In this document: piece by piece, positions 23,159 to 29,947 of the stretch
Position numbering within the stretch: position 1 is the first letter of the stretch
Layout: every line of letters begins with the position of its first letter
Source: a virus
Strand: one strand, 5' to 3'
Length of the DNA: 30,912 bases
Virus record (IMG/VR): IMGVR_UViG_3300037502_000754
Span: 1 to 30,912 of that record
Notes under the pieces: generated by a model
The model's input: the letters and a program-made list of their open reading frames with translations, nothing else
The model's database searches: none
Told to the model about the DNA's origin: nothing
Position numbers and translations under genes: made by a program

Positions 23159-23458
23159 ATGAACCTGGAGGACGAGAAGTGGACCATCGGATCTCCAAGA
23201 TGGAGCGACGCCAAGCCCCTCGTTCGTGGATGGAGGTCGAAGGTGTCCGAGATTGATCCCCGCGAGTTCGGTCGCTTGGAGGCCGAAGTGAAGGCCCTGA
23301 CCAAGTGCGTCGAGGAGATGTCCGCCGACCTCAAGGCAGTCAGGAGCGCGCTTGACGCTGCCGGTGGTGGGTGGAGGGTGCTGGTGGCGGTAGGGGCCTT
23401 GTCGGGTGCAATCACAGCCGCTTTGGTGAAGGTGATACCGTTCATTCCATTGAGGTGA
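23159..23458 (+). CDS. XhlA-like coiled-coil plus C-terminal membrane protein
   Basis: The product has a coiled coil (FGRLEAEVKALTKCVEEMSA) followed by one C-terminal membrane span (VLVAVGALSGAITAALVKVI), the layout of XhlA/hemolysin-type holin partners. The first ATG, at 23159, gives 99 residues but has a poor binding site. A GTG at 23243 has GGAGG seven bases upstream and would give 71 residues, the usual XhlA length, so the true start may be there. The lysis module context fits a holin helper that anchors in the inner membrane. Confidence 0.6.
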   Translation: MNLEDEKWTIGSPRWSDAKPLVRGWRSKVSEIDPREFGRLEAEVKALTKCVEEMSADLKAVRSALDAAGGGWRVLVAVGALSGAITAALVKVIPFIPLR

Positions 23459-23461
23459 GAG

Positions 23462-23710
23462 ATGCTGGAGGGGTTTCTTCTCGCTGCACAGGACGACAAG
23501 CCCCTGTGTATGCCTATCCACCAGATCGAGGAGGTCTTGGCTGGATACCGGGAGAAGGCTTGGGTCGCGGGCAGGGTGGACAGCGGCAACATGCTGGTGA
23601 TCTACACCTCGCCAAACGGCACATGGACAGCGGTCGTCATTGCCCCCAACGGGATGGCCTGCGTTGGCCCGATGGGGCGGGACATGAAGCTCGTCGGCAC
23701 GGGTGCCTGA
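23462..23710 (+). CDS. Small protein of the lysis region (82 aa)
   Basis: Preceded by GAGGTGAGAG and separated by only three bases from the previous gene. The start is mildly hydrophobic (MLEGFLLAAQ) and could be a remnant signal sequence. The rest has a beta pattern with SPNGTWTAVVIAPNGMACVG, which resembles small exported proteins ('GTWT...P.G..C') found in phages and alphaproteobacteria. I know no function. It ends one base before the metallophosphoesterase ATG. Confidence 0.58.
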   Translation: MLEGFLLAAQDDKPLCMPIHQIEEVLAGYREKAWVAGRVDSGNMLVIYTSPNGTWTAVVIAPNGMACVGPMGRDMKLVGTGA

Positions 23711-24865
23711 ATGCCAAATCCGGGTTTGAGCCGCGAGGAAGCCTTGCGGCGCGTGGAGACCGTGGAGCAATGCCTCCGCGAGGGCCATGTCCCCACCGGC
23801 ATGACGCCGCAGACCGGAATGCGCGGGGCCTGGGCAGAAGCCATGTTCCGCCTCGGCAAGCGCATCAACGGCAAGACCAGCACCGTCAAGCAGCTTGAGG
23901 AGACCGCCGGTCGCGAGATCGACTGGTCCCAGTACGTCGCCAAGGGCCGCAGGGAGGCTCTGGAGCAGCGATACACCCCTCCCCCTATCCCAGACCCCGA
24001 CATCCCCGTAGAGGCGCTCATAGACCGTCTGGCGGAAGGCTATACCCGCCGCTCGGAGCATAGGGCAGCCAAGAAGTGGATGCGGTTCAGCCTGAAGGAG
24101 GATGGTCCCTACGTCATCGCGGTAGTGGGCGACCCACATCTGGACGACCCCGGCTGCAACTGGCCCCTCCTCAAGCGCGATGTGGAGTTGATGCGGACGC
24201 CTAACGTCCATGCGGTCTGCTTAGGAGATGTGACGAACAACTGGACGGGGAAGCTGGTTCGCCTCTACGCGGAGCAGGAGACGACCCGGACGCAGGCTTG
24301 GAAGCTGGCCGAGTGGTTCTTCGGGGCGGTGCCGTGGATAGTCCTGATTGCCGGGAACCATGACATGTGGTCGGGGGCGGGTGATCCGTTGGACTGGATG
24401 GCTAGGGGCCATGCGGTCAAGCAGGACTGGGCGGCGCAGTTCGAGGTCGCCACGCCAACGGGCCATGTCACCAAGATCGACGCCCGCCACGACTTCAAGG
24501 GCAGCAGCATCTACAACCCCCTGCACGGGTTGATGCGGGCGCGGCAGTTCTCGGACGGGGTTGCCGACATCCTCGCTGCCGGTCACCAGCACCATGCCGA
24601 AATCTACCAAGGGCAGGATGCGTCCAAAGGGAGCAAATCGTTCTGGCTGGTGCGCGCGCGGGGCTACAAGCACATTGACAGCTATGCCGACCAGCACCAG
24701 TACGAGGCGCAGGAGTCGCGGCACGGCTCTACGGTGGGGATCGTCGTGGACCCGGACGGCGGCATCCAGGCGTACACGGATCTCGCGGAGGCCATCGACA
24801 TCATGCGCTACAAGCGCGGGAAGTGGGAGGCTCGTCATGCCAAGGCGTCGCGGCGAGTACGATGA
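23711..24865 (+). CDS. Calcineurin-like metallophosphoesterase (384 aa)
   Basis: The C-terminal two thirds hold the ordered metal-binding motifs of the family: GDPH (D141, H143), LGDV (D173), GNHD (215-218), a later His (ARHD, H260) and GHQHH (291-295). These bind two metal ions for phosphoester cleavage. The first ~70 residues are a separate helical region (EEALRRVETVEQCLREGHVP) resembling a helix-turn-helix, perhaps for substrate or DNA contact. The substrate cannot be told; DNA, nucleotide or phosphoprotein are all possible. It is unusual to see this enzyme inside the lysis module, in the same direction as holin and endolysin. Confidence 0.82.
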   Translation: MPNPGLSREEALRRVETVEQCLREGHVPTGMTPQTGMRGAWAEAMFRLGKRINGKTSTVKQLEETAGREIDWSQYVAKGRREALEQRYTPPPIPDPDIPVEALIDRLAEGYTRRSEHRAAKKWMRFSLKEDGPYVIAVVGDPHLDDPGCNWPLLKRDVELMRTPNVHAVCLGDVTNNWTGKLVRLYAEQETTRTQAWKLAEWFFGAVPWIVLIAGNHDMWSGAGDPLDWMARGHAVKQDWAAQFEVATPTGHVTKIDARHDFKGSSIYNPLHGLMRARQFSDGVADILAAGHQHHAEIYQGQDASKGSKSFWLVRARGYKHIDSYADQHQYEAQESRHGSTVGIVVDPDGGIQAYTDLAEAIDIMRYKRGKWEARHAKASRRVR

Positions 24866-25046
24866 CCCGGACTGGAAGGAGGTCGGGAGCCACCTCGGGG
24901 AGGCGTTCTCCGGCAGCATCCATGAACTCCGCTCCAACGACCCGCCGGGCAAGCCTTTTGAGCCGGTCAGGGGACCAATGGGCTTCTGCATCGACCCATC
25001 TGCCTATCGGCGGAAGCGTCGTCGTAAGGTGGATCCCGCGAAATGA
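24837..25046 (+). CDS. Small basic-ended protein (69 aa)
   Basis: ATG at 24837 has a strong GGGAGG seven bases upstream, and the gene overlaps the phosphoesterase end by 29 bases in another frame. The product starts MPRRRGEYDDPDWKEVGSHL and ends with a basic RRKRRRKVDPAK. It is soluble. No family is known to me. The next gene starts in an ATGA overlap, so this reading is well framed on both sides. Confidence 0.6.
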   Translation: MPRRRGEYDDPDWKEVGSHLGEAFSGSIHELRSNDPPGKPFEPVRGPMGFCIDPSAYRRKRRRKVDPAK

Positions 25047-25306
25047 CCCAGCCCCTGACGGATGGCACGATCTCGGCCCCGCACCTCGACATCATGGAAA
25101 GTGGTCCCGACTCGTACAGAGGGCCGACGCTGGCGATGATCTACCCCTCCCACGACACGAAGACCCCCATTGCCGTAGCCGTACAGCGCGACGGGATGCT
25201 GGTCGTGGCGCAGATCACCCTCCAGCACGCAGCCGGTCTGGCGGCAACCCTGTCAAACCTTGTTGCAACCGAGATCGAAAGGAACCGTGATGGCGTTCGG
25301 ACTTGA
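25043..25306 (+). CDS. Hypothetical protein (87 aa)
   Basis: ATGA overlap with the previous gene. The sequence has a Gly/Pro-containing start and a beta-like core (AMIYPSHDTKTPIAVAVQRD) followed by a helix (HAAGLAATLSNLVATEIERN). No membrane segment or catalytic motif. The last 17 bases overlap the holin gene in another frame. A regulatory role in lysis timing would be a guess. Confidence 0.6.
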   Translation: MTQPLTDGTISAPHLDIMESGPDSYRGPTLAMIYPSHDTKTPIAVAVQRDGMLVVAQITLQHAAGLAATLSNLVATEIERNRDGVRT

Positions 25307-25682
25307 TGACGCAATAGCCGCTGGCCTCAAGGTCATCGACAAGTTCGTGCCCGACCCCGCCGCCAAGGCGAGGGCGGAATTGGAGCTACGCGCCGACCTC
25401 ATGGCGAGCGACAGGGCGCAGATGGAGGTCAACAAGGCGGAAGCTGCGAGTGGCTCGGTCTTCGTCGCTGGCTGGCGTCCTGCCATCGGGTGGGTCTGCG
25501 CTGCAGCCGTGGCGTACACCTACCTCATCGTGCCGGTGGGGATGTGGATTGCCTTCGTCGTCGGGAAGCCCATTGCCAAGCCCCCCGTGCTGGACGCCAA
25601 CCTCTGGGAGCTAATGTTCGCCATGCTGGGCCTCGGTGGTCTCAGGACGTTCGAGAAGATCAAGGGAGTGGCAAGCAAGTGA
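25290..25682 (+). CDS. Holin of the 3-TM superfamily
   Basis: ATG at 25290 with an AAAGGAA site. The N-terminal half is a charged helix (AKARAELELRADLMASDRAQ). From residue 57 the pattern matches the 3-TM holin family: GWRPAIGWVCAAAVAYTYL, then IVPVGMWIAFVVG and a third span ending LGLGGLRTFEKIKG. Such proteins open the inner membrane at lysis. The endolysin gene follows with its GTG overlapping the stop, as expected. The WRP..GW and GLGGLRTFEK motifs are diagnostic. Confidence 0.85.
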   Translation: MAFGLDDAIAAGLKVIDKFVPDPAAKARAELELRADLMASDRAQMEVNKAEAASGSVFVAGWRPAIGWVCAAAVAYTYLIVPVGMWIAFVVGKPIAKPPVLDANLWELMFAMLGLGGLRTFEKIKGVASK

Positions 25683-26203
25683 GCCGCTTCGACGCCTGCC
25701 TGCGCGAGATCCTGCGGCATGAGGGTGGCTGGTCCGACCACCCCAAGGACCCTGGCGGCGCCACCATGCAGGGCATCACGCTCCGCACCTACTCCAAGTG
25801 GCTGGGCCGGGATGCGACCAAGGACGAGCTGCGCAACATCCCCGCAGCGCACCGCGATACGATCTACCGCACCCAGTATTGGGATGCCGTGAGGGCGGGG
25901 GATCTGCCTCCGGGCGTGGATCTCGCGGTATTCGACATGGCCGTGAACTCTGGCCCCGCCCGCGCGGCGAGGACGCTACAGGCTGCGCTTGGGGTACAGG
26001 TGGACGGGAAGATCGGCCCCCAGACGATTCAAGCCGCCAAGGTTGTCCACCCCAGCGGCTTGATCTCGGACTACTGCGACTCGCGTCTGGCGTTCCTGCG
26101 GTCGATTGCTGGTTGGGAGACCTTCGGCAGGGGATGGAAGACAAGGGTGGAGGATGTGCGCTCAGTCGCCACCAAGATGGCTACTGAACCCTCCACACCC
26201 TGA
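25679..26203 (+). CDS. GH108 N-acetylmuramidase endolysin
   Basis: GTG start overlapping the holin stop, with GGGAG upstream. The first 33 residues hold the GH108 signature LRHEGGWSDHPKDPGGATMQ ending GI; the catalytic Glu is E15. The C-terminal part (LQAALGVQVDGKIGPQTIQA and following) is the associated peptidoglycan-binding (PG_binding_3) domain. The 174-residue length is typical. It cuts the glycan backbone of peptidoglycan. No signal peptide is seen, so it needs the holin to cross the membrane. Its 3' end overlaps the convergent gene by 23 bases. Confidence 0.92.
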   Translation: MSRFDACLREILRHEGGWSDHPKDPGGATMQGITLRTYSKWLGRDATKDELRNIPAAHRDTIYRTQYWDAVRAGDLPPGVDLAVFDMAVNSGPARAARTLQAALGVQVDGKIGPQTIQAAKVVHPSGLISDYCDSRLAFLRSIAGWETFGRGWKTRVEDVRSVATKMATEPSTP

Positions 26204-26453
26204 TCCCAAGCCCATTGACCTTGGAGGCAACAAACCTCTTCCGGTGCCGCTTTGCGTAGTTGAAGGCCGCATTCCTGACCGACTGCTGCCGCGCCAGTTC
26301 CAGCGTCTTGACGAGGAACGACTGACCGATCTCCATCCTGTGGAAGGGATAGATCGCCGCCCTGCCCTCACGATCCGGCGGGGGAACGGGCACCTCGTCA
26401 AAGACGATCTCAGATGCGTCCACGACTGTTCGCACTTTGCGTTTGCCAGACAT
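26181..26453 (-). CDS. DUF7303-like protein (90 aa)
   Basis: Start ATG preceded by GAGAGGG. The C-terminal two thirds follow a pattern common in phage early proteins: YPFHRMEIGQSFLV, a helix (RNAAFNYAKRHRKRF) and a final strand GIRVWRV. I take this as a DUF7303-type domain of unknown function; such genes often lie in replication or recombination clusters, and the RKRF...RVWRV part may bind nucleic acid. Its 3' end overlaps the endolysin gene tail to tail. The gene also overlaps the preceding one by 44 bases. Confidence 0.65.
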   Translation of the reverse strand: MSGKRKVRTVVDASEIVFDEVPVPPPDREGRAAIYPFHRMEIGQSFLVKTLELARQQSVRNAAFNYAKRHRKRFVASKVNGLGIRVWRVQ

Positions 26454-26730
26454 CGATTACCCTCTCTCGCCATGCGCGTTCATGCCTGAGCTTCTCGGCC
26501 AGGACGAACGCATCTCGCTTCTTCTTCAGGATCTCTGCGTAGGCAACGGAGGCTAGCGCCTCCGCTTCCTTGTCAGCCGCGCGAGGCAGTTCGGACTTGA
26601 GATACTCTGCTGCGTACACGGTCTTCGCCATGTCTTGCAGGAACTCATAATCCGCCCTCGCCTCGGCAGAGGCCACCCCGATGTCCTCCAGCTTGTCGAG
26701 GTGGGCCTGGATCTGGTCGTCACGGAACAT
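26410..26730 (-). CDS. Helical early protein (106 aa), unknown
   Basis: Starts in a TGATG overlap with the SSB-like gene. The whole product is charged alpha helix, e.g. FRDDQIQAHLDKLEDIGVAS and ALASVAYAEILKKKRDAFVL, ending in WRERVIDVWQTQ. Proteins of this size and helical composition often lie between SSB-like and DUF7303-like genes in phage recombination cassettes. I cannot name a function. Its end runs 44 bases into the following gene in another frame, an unusually long overlap for this operon. Confidence 0.62.
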   Translation of the reverse strand: MFRDDQIQAHLDKLEDIGVASAEARADYEFLQDMAKTVYAAEYLKSELPRAADKEAEALASVAYAEILKKKRDAFVLAEKLRHERAWRERVIDVWQTQSANSRGRI

Positions 26731-27011
26731 CAGAACGGCATGCCGTCATCCGTGTCATCAGCCGGTCCTCTGCTGGCAGGATTCCTCTGGCGCTGGGGCT
26801 GGGGACGACCGACGCCTCTGGAGTCGTCACGCTCCTTCGGCTCGGAGAGGACGATCACGACCTTGCCGTCCTCACTCCGGTGGAGCGGGAGGTAGTCGAG
26901 GAACAGCGTGTAGCCGCTCCCGGACTTGGACGGGAAGGCGCTCCCGATCTTCGTCCAGTAGGTCTTCTGCCGATCCTTGCCGGGCACCCCGGCGATTGCG
27001 TCGAGCCTCAT
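26730..27011 (-). CDS. Small SSB-like protein with acidic C-terminal tip
   Basis: ATG preceded by GAAGAGGAG. The core has KTYWTKIGSAFPSKSGSGYT and LFLDYLPL plus a strand GKVVIVLSEPKE, like a compact OB-type nucleic-acid-binding fold. The tail is disordered, Gln/Arg/Pro-rich, and ends DDTDDGMPF, an acidic tip with a final Pro-Phe as in bacterial SSB, used to recruit repair and replication partners. With ERF recombinase and exonuclease next to it, a single-stranded DNA binding role is likely, but the core is too short and divergent for certainty. Confidence 0.6.
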   Translation of the reverse strand: MRLDAIAGVPGKDRQKTYWTKIGSAFPSKSGSGYTLFLDYLPLHRSEDGKVVIVLSEPKERDDSRGVGRPQPQRQRNPASRGPADDTDDGMPF

Positions 27012-27015
27012 GTTC

Positions 27016-27666
27016 TCACTCCTCTTCCTTGCTGTTGAACGAAGCGATGAGCCGGTCCTTGACGGCCATCAACTCGGTGTAGCCAGCCTCGCTGGCCTCC
27101 TTGACGGCCAGGATAGCCGCCTTGTTCGCGAGCATGACCTCGGCCAGTTCCGTGGCGTCCTTGGCAGCGTTCATGGCGTCGCGGACACGCTTGAACTCCG
27201 ACCGAGCATCCGGCTTGGCGGGCGGGCGGTCCTTCATGCTCTGGACGGTGTTTCCGTCAGCGCCGTTCGCGTCGTCATCCTCCTCCGCAGCGAGGCCGAA
27301 GAAGCTGGCGATCTGGTAACGCCGGGCGAAGGTCATCAGCGACCCCATCTCCTGCATCTTCACGATGCGGGACTGATCCAGCGGCATGCAAGTGCTGACC
27401 AGCCCACCCCCGCCGTGAAAAAGCCTCAAGCACATGACCATGCCATCCTCGCGCTTCTCCAGCGTCTGGGTGAAGGCAAGCCCATTGGCCGACAGGGCCG
27501 GGCGCACGATGTCGAGGATCGCGTCCAAGGTCGCATACGCGAACTTGTAGGATCCACGGTCGCTCTTGACCGCAACCTCGCGGTTCTTGACCGGGTTCGC
27601 CATGCTGCCCTGGGCCTTTGCCAGCGCAGCGTAGAGCAAGCCCTGCTTGTCGATGTTCTCGTCCAT
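27016..27666 (-). CDS. ERF-family single-strand annealing recombinase
   Basis: Start chosen at the second ATG (27666), six bases after GGAGGG; the ATG at 27672 touches the binding site directly. The N-terminal 140 residues match the ERF family: LAKAQGSMANPVKNREVAVK, FAYATLDAILDIVRPALSAN, GLAFTQTL, and the signature GSLMTFARRYQIASFFGLAA with acidic EEDDDAN. ERF proteins anneal complementary single strands for recombination-dependent repair or replication. The C-terminal helix is variable as usual. Its partner exonuclease is encoded immediately upstream. Confidence 0.9.
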   Translation of the reverse strand: MDENIDKQGLLYAALAKAQGSMANPVKNREVAVKSDRGSYKFAYATLDAILDIVRPALSANGLAFTQTLEKREDGMVMCLRLFHGGGGLVSTCMPLDQSRIVKMQEMGSLMTFARRYQIASFFGLAAEEDDDANGADGNTVQSMKDRPPAKPDARSEFKRVRDAMNAAKDATELAEVMLANKAAILAVKEASEAGYTELMAVKDRLIASFNSKEEE

Positions 27667-27668
27667 GA

Positions 27669-28451
27669 TCATCCCTCCTCAGAGACGCGGAGATAGCCCC
27701 GCTTGTCGCGCACGACCTTGATGCCATGTCCCGCCGCAGCGCGCACATCGGCGGGGATCAGCTTCTTGATGGCCTTGTCGGCCTTGTCGAACTGCGTGGA
27801 GTAGTTCTTCGTCGCCATCCACTCGCCAGCCAGCGAGGCCCACTCGTTGTTCCCGGTCATGTCCACCGTGCGGGTGGCCTCTGGCGGCGCGACAATGGCG
27901 ATCTCTCCGGGTGGCATCTTGAGCCTGACGCACTCCCAGAACTCGCGTTCGGCTTCGATCAGCTTGCCCGCGTACTCTAGGTCATAGTCCACCTCGACGT
28001 AGTCGTACTCGTTGCCGCTAATTACCGAGAGGTACGCTTTGGTCACGCGAGCGCAGATCATGTTGTGGTGAAGCTGCGGCTGGTACTTCGCCAGCGTCGC
28101 AGCGAGGCCGAAGCGGTGGGAAACGTGCTTCGCCTCCACGATGCACCCGGCACCCTGTCCATCCAGCGTGGCCGTCATCGGCACGGAGTAGGCGTCGTTG
28201 GCGCAGGACACGCCGCGCTCCAGAACGATCCCGGTCTTCTTCTCGAACCAGGATAGGTTGAAGTCCTCGGTAACGGTGCCAAGCTGAACCGCGAAGACAT
28301 CGCTCAAGTCTTCCGGCTCGCCGCCGGTCTTGACCCGCCACAGGTCGAGGATCTTCTCGCGATCCCCGGACATGATGATGTTCGCATCCGAACCGCCGAT
28401 GCTTGACCGGCGGGCGTCCACCCATTCCTTGCTCTTCGGTGCTGGCAACAT
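27669..28451 (-). CDS. YqaJ-type (lambda exonuclease fold) viral exonuclease
   Basis: ATG at 28451 with a strong AGGAGGG; an in-frame ATG 54 bases upstream lacks one and is not used. The 260-residue product has the YqaJ motifs in order: RRSSIGGSDANIIM (near 14-27), a Glu at ~62 (GTVTED), the catalytic Asp at 97 (TATLDG), then E106 and K108 in VEAKHV, and Gln126 in QPQLHHNM. This PD-(D/E)xK core digests one strand of double-stranded DNA to give ends for the ERF annealer. Upstream lies a 50-base gap, unusual in this operon, with a promoter-like sequence. Confidence 0.88.
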   Translation of the reverse strand: MLPAPKSKEWVDARRSSIGGSDANIIMSGDREKILDLWRVKTGGEPEDLSDVFAVQLGTVTEDFNLSWFEKKTGIVLERGVSCANDAYSVPMTATLDGQGAGCIVEAKHVSHRFGLAATLAKYQPQLHHNMICARVTKAYLSVISGNEYDYVEVDYDLEYAGKLIEAEREFWECVRLKMPPGEIAIVAPPEATRTVDMTGNNEWASLAGEWMATKNYSTQFDKADKAIKKLIPADVRAAAGHGIKVVRDKRGYLRVSEEG

Positions 28452-28478
28452 GGTTCCCTCCTGTTGTTGCGTTGGCAG

Positions 28479-28505
28479 AATGTATGTGCGTTTGCGCGAA
28501 GTCAA
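28479..28505 (-). promoter_or_regulatory. Weak candidate host-type promoter for the exonuclease gene
   Basis: On the minus strand TTGACT (28505-28500) is followed after 15 bases by TACATT (28484-28479). The -35 matches five of six and the -10 four of six consensus bases, but spacing is short. It falls in the only sizeable gap of this operon (28452-28501), which supports a local promoter. Low confidence. Confidence 0.28.
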
Positions 28506-29149
28506 GCGTCTTTCTGCATTCGCACGATGGTCTCCGCGCTGAGTTCATACGGGCGAGACGCCAGCATCCTCGCGCGGGTCTCGTAGCGTTCCTTGCCGGA
28601 GATCCAATGCTCCCTGTCGATGGGGAGAGCTTCGGGGATCGGAAGCTGCAACACGATGCACCTCGCCGTGGTCAGCCATGCCCTGCGCTCGAAGCCATCA
28701 AGGCCAGAGTGCATGCAGTCCCATAGCTCTGGCTCGGTTGCACCCAAGCGTCGCGCGGCCTCCTGCAAGCTCGCCGCGTGGAACTCTCGGGTTCGCGCAA
28801 GCAGCCTCCGCTTCTCGATCTGGATCTCCTTGTTGTTGTCCACATCCTGCACAGCCTGCGAGTCCACCTTGTGCGGGACCTCCTCCGACTGCGCGTTGGT
28901 CTCGTCGTCGTCCAGCCACCGCTGCGCGTTTATCCATGTCGCGGCGTGGGCGATGTATTGCTTGTCCATGCCCCTCTTGGCGGAAGCGTAGCGCCTCGCG
29001 CCCTCCAGGATGTCGGTTGGGCGCATCTTGAGCTTCTCGACTGCCTTGGCCCACGCCTTCTTGGCGTCCGTCTTGCCAACCAGACGAGGGTAGACGGCCC
29101 AGAAGGCGTCGAAGTCAGGCTCGACGGCCTGTCCGGTGAGATCCTTCAT
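28502..29149 (-). CDS. Replication protein-like (215 aa)
   Basis: Starts in an ATGA overlap with the gene upstream. The first ~80 residues hold a pattern usual in phage replication initiator or helicase-loader proteins: FDAFWAVYPRLVGKTDAKKA, then ILEGARRYASAKRG and YIAHAATWINAQRWLDD. In many phages this domain is the C-terminal part of a longer protein with a DNA-binding head; here it stands at the N-terminus, so the usual head is missing. The remaining 130 residues are charged helix and unassigned. Loading or initiation at the phage origin is likely but unproven. Confidence 0.68.
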   Translation of the reverse strand: MKDLTGQAVEPDFDAFWAVYPRLVGKTDAKKAWAKAVEKLKMRPTDILEGARRYASAKRGMDKQYIAHAATWINAQRWLDDDETNAQSEEVPHKVDSQAVQDVDNNKEIQIEKRRLLARTREFHAASLQEAARRLGATEPELWDCMHSGLDGFERRAWLTTARCIVLQLPIPEALPIDREHWISGKERYETRARMLASRPYELSAETIVRMQKDA

Positions 29150-29427
29150 GTCACATCCTTTCCTGCGAGGAGGTCGCGGGCGATGGAGGGCGCATCCCAG
29201 AAGCCGTCGCCCTCCACGATGCGCTGGAGACCGGCGCGATAGCGAGCGATCTCGGCGCGCAACAGCACAATCTCAGCAGCGGCATCATGCTTGTCGCTGC
29301 TGCTGCTCCACATGGAGAATGGTTCCAAGAGTTCCATCGTCTTGCCGTTATCCGAGATGATCTTCGTACCGGCAGGGAAGACGATCTCCTCTGGTGAACA
29401 CAGGCGAGATACAAGATCGTCGCTCAT
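29146..29427 (-). CDS. Small early protein of the MSD family (93 aa)
   Basis: Begins MSDDLVSRL after a GAGG site, in an ATGA overlap with the preceding small gene. An N-terminal beta-like part (EEIVFPAGTKIISDNGKTME) is followed by a helix with AAAEIVLLRAEIARYRAGLQ, the coiled-coil module that recurs in this array. The upstream gene's last codons and this start lie in a 23-base sequence almost identical to one at 30295-30317. Function unknown; probably an early host-modifying or regulatory factor. Confidence 0.6.
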   Translation of the reverse strand: MSDDLVSRLCSPEEIVFPAGTKIISDNGKTMELLEPFSMWSSSSDKHDAAAEIVLLRAEIARYRAGLQRIVEGDGFWDAPSIARDLLAGKDVT

Positions 29428-29441
29428 GGCTTGGCCTCCTC
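29419..29441 (-). repeat. Gene-junction repeat, copy 1
   Basis: The 23 bases match 30295-30317 at 22 positions. Read on the minus strand they carry GAGGAG-type binding site, the last codons Lys-Pro-stop of one gene and ATGAGCGAC, the start Met-Ser-Asp of the next. The last 14 bases of the window (30899-30912) repeat the same sequence, cut by the window edge. Confidence 0.7.
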
Positions 29442-29630
29442 TGCGTTAGCTTTTGGGACTAGCTTGATGTTTGCTCCGTCCGGGAAGATTGCGTTGAGGG
29501 CTGCCTCCAGCACCTCGACACGGGCGCGGAGGCGGGCGATCTCCCTCGCTGCGTCCAATTGAATTGCTGGTGAATCATAATAAGAGTGCATCGAGTTTTC
29601 TGTTAAGAGACGCTCTACAATATCCTTCAC
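29424..29630 (-). CDS. Small coiled-coil protein of the array (68 aa, GTG start)
   Basis: Start set at the GTG at 29630, which has AAAGGAG seven bases upstream and overlaps the previous stop as GTGA; a longer reading from 29696 would run into the previous gene with no binding site. The product begins (M)KDIVERLLTENSMHSYYDSP, has LDAAREIARLRARVEVLEAA (coiled coil) and ends AEEAKP, identical in style to the ESKP end of the 30300-30623 product. The DNA here is clearly more AT-rich than the surrounding operon. Confidence 0.58.
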   Translation of the reverse strand: MKDIVERLLTENSMHSYYDSPAIQLDAAREIARLRARVEVLEAALNAIFPDGANIKLVPKANAEEAKP

Positions 29631-29947
29631 AGCAATACTCCTTTCAATGCAAGTCGAGCAGCACGAATGTGTCCTCGACGAATTCCTTCCGCACAATTAG
29701 CCTCGTCGTTTGTAGTTTCATCCCAGTCCACATCCTCTCTAATATTAGCAGCCATGTCCGCGCCGAAATCGTCTGGAAAAAGATACATATCTGCCAAAGG
29801 CTGTAGAGCCTTTTGCAAGATTGCAATTCGAGACATCATCTCATGCATTGCATCAGCAGCATCGGACGCTACAGTCATGTCCTCGTGCTCGCAGCGCGAC
29901 ATAGCGCGAAGCTGGGTAATCAATTCAATGATGTCATCGTCGCTCAT
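29627..29947 (-). CDS. MSD-family early protein, paralogue of the 30300-30623 product
   Basis: The first 32 residues match those of the 30300-30623 gene at 27 positions: both read MSD.DIIELI.QLRAM.RCE and go on HEDMTV..DAAD. After that the two proteins diverge; this one goes on with a helix (AILQKALQPLADMY) and an acidic middle (FPDDFGADMAANIREDVDWD). This is a clear duplicated N-terminal module with a different C-terminus. Function is unknown. Composition is more AT-rich than the rest of the operon. Confidence 0.62.
   Translation of the reverse strand: MSDDDIIELITQLRAMSRCEHEDMTVASDAADAMHEMMSRIAILQKALQPLADMYLFPDDFGADMAANIREDVDWDETTNDEANCAEGIRRGHIRAARLALKGVLL

Noticed and set aside
22808-24211. 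467-codon minus-strand open frame across several lysis genes
   Set aside because: Spans four plus-strand genes with good binding sites; no family pattern and no start site.
26190-26227. Possible two-way terminator hairpin at the convergent junction (CCTCCA/TGGAGG or CCAAG/CTTGG)
   Set aside because: Stems of only five or six pairs that exclude each other, with no T-tracts on either side.
27667-27672. First ATG of the ERF gene
   Set aside because: The Shine-Dalgarno sequence directly abuts it; the second ATG has normal six-base spacing.
28452-28505. N-terminal extension of the exonuclease gene from 28505
   Set aside because: The extension has no binding site, while AGGAGGG precedes the ATG at 28451, and conserved motifs begin after it.
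29631-29696. Longer start for the 68-residue protein
   Set aside because: The extension is Cys/Arg-rich read-through over the previous gene with no binding site; the GTG at 29630 has AAAGGAG.
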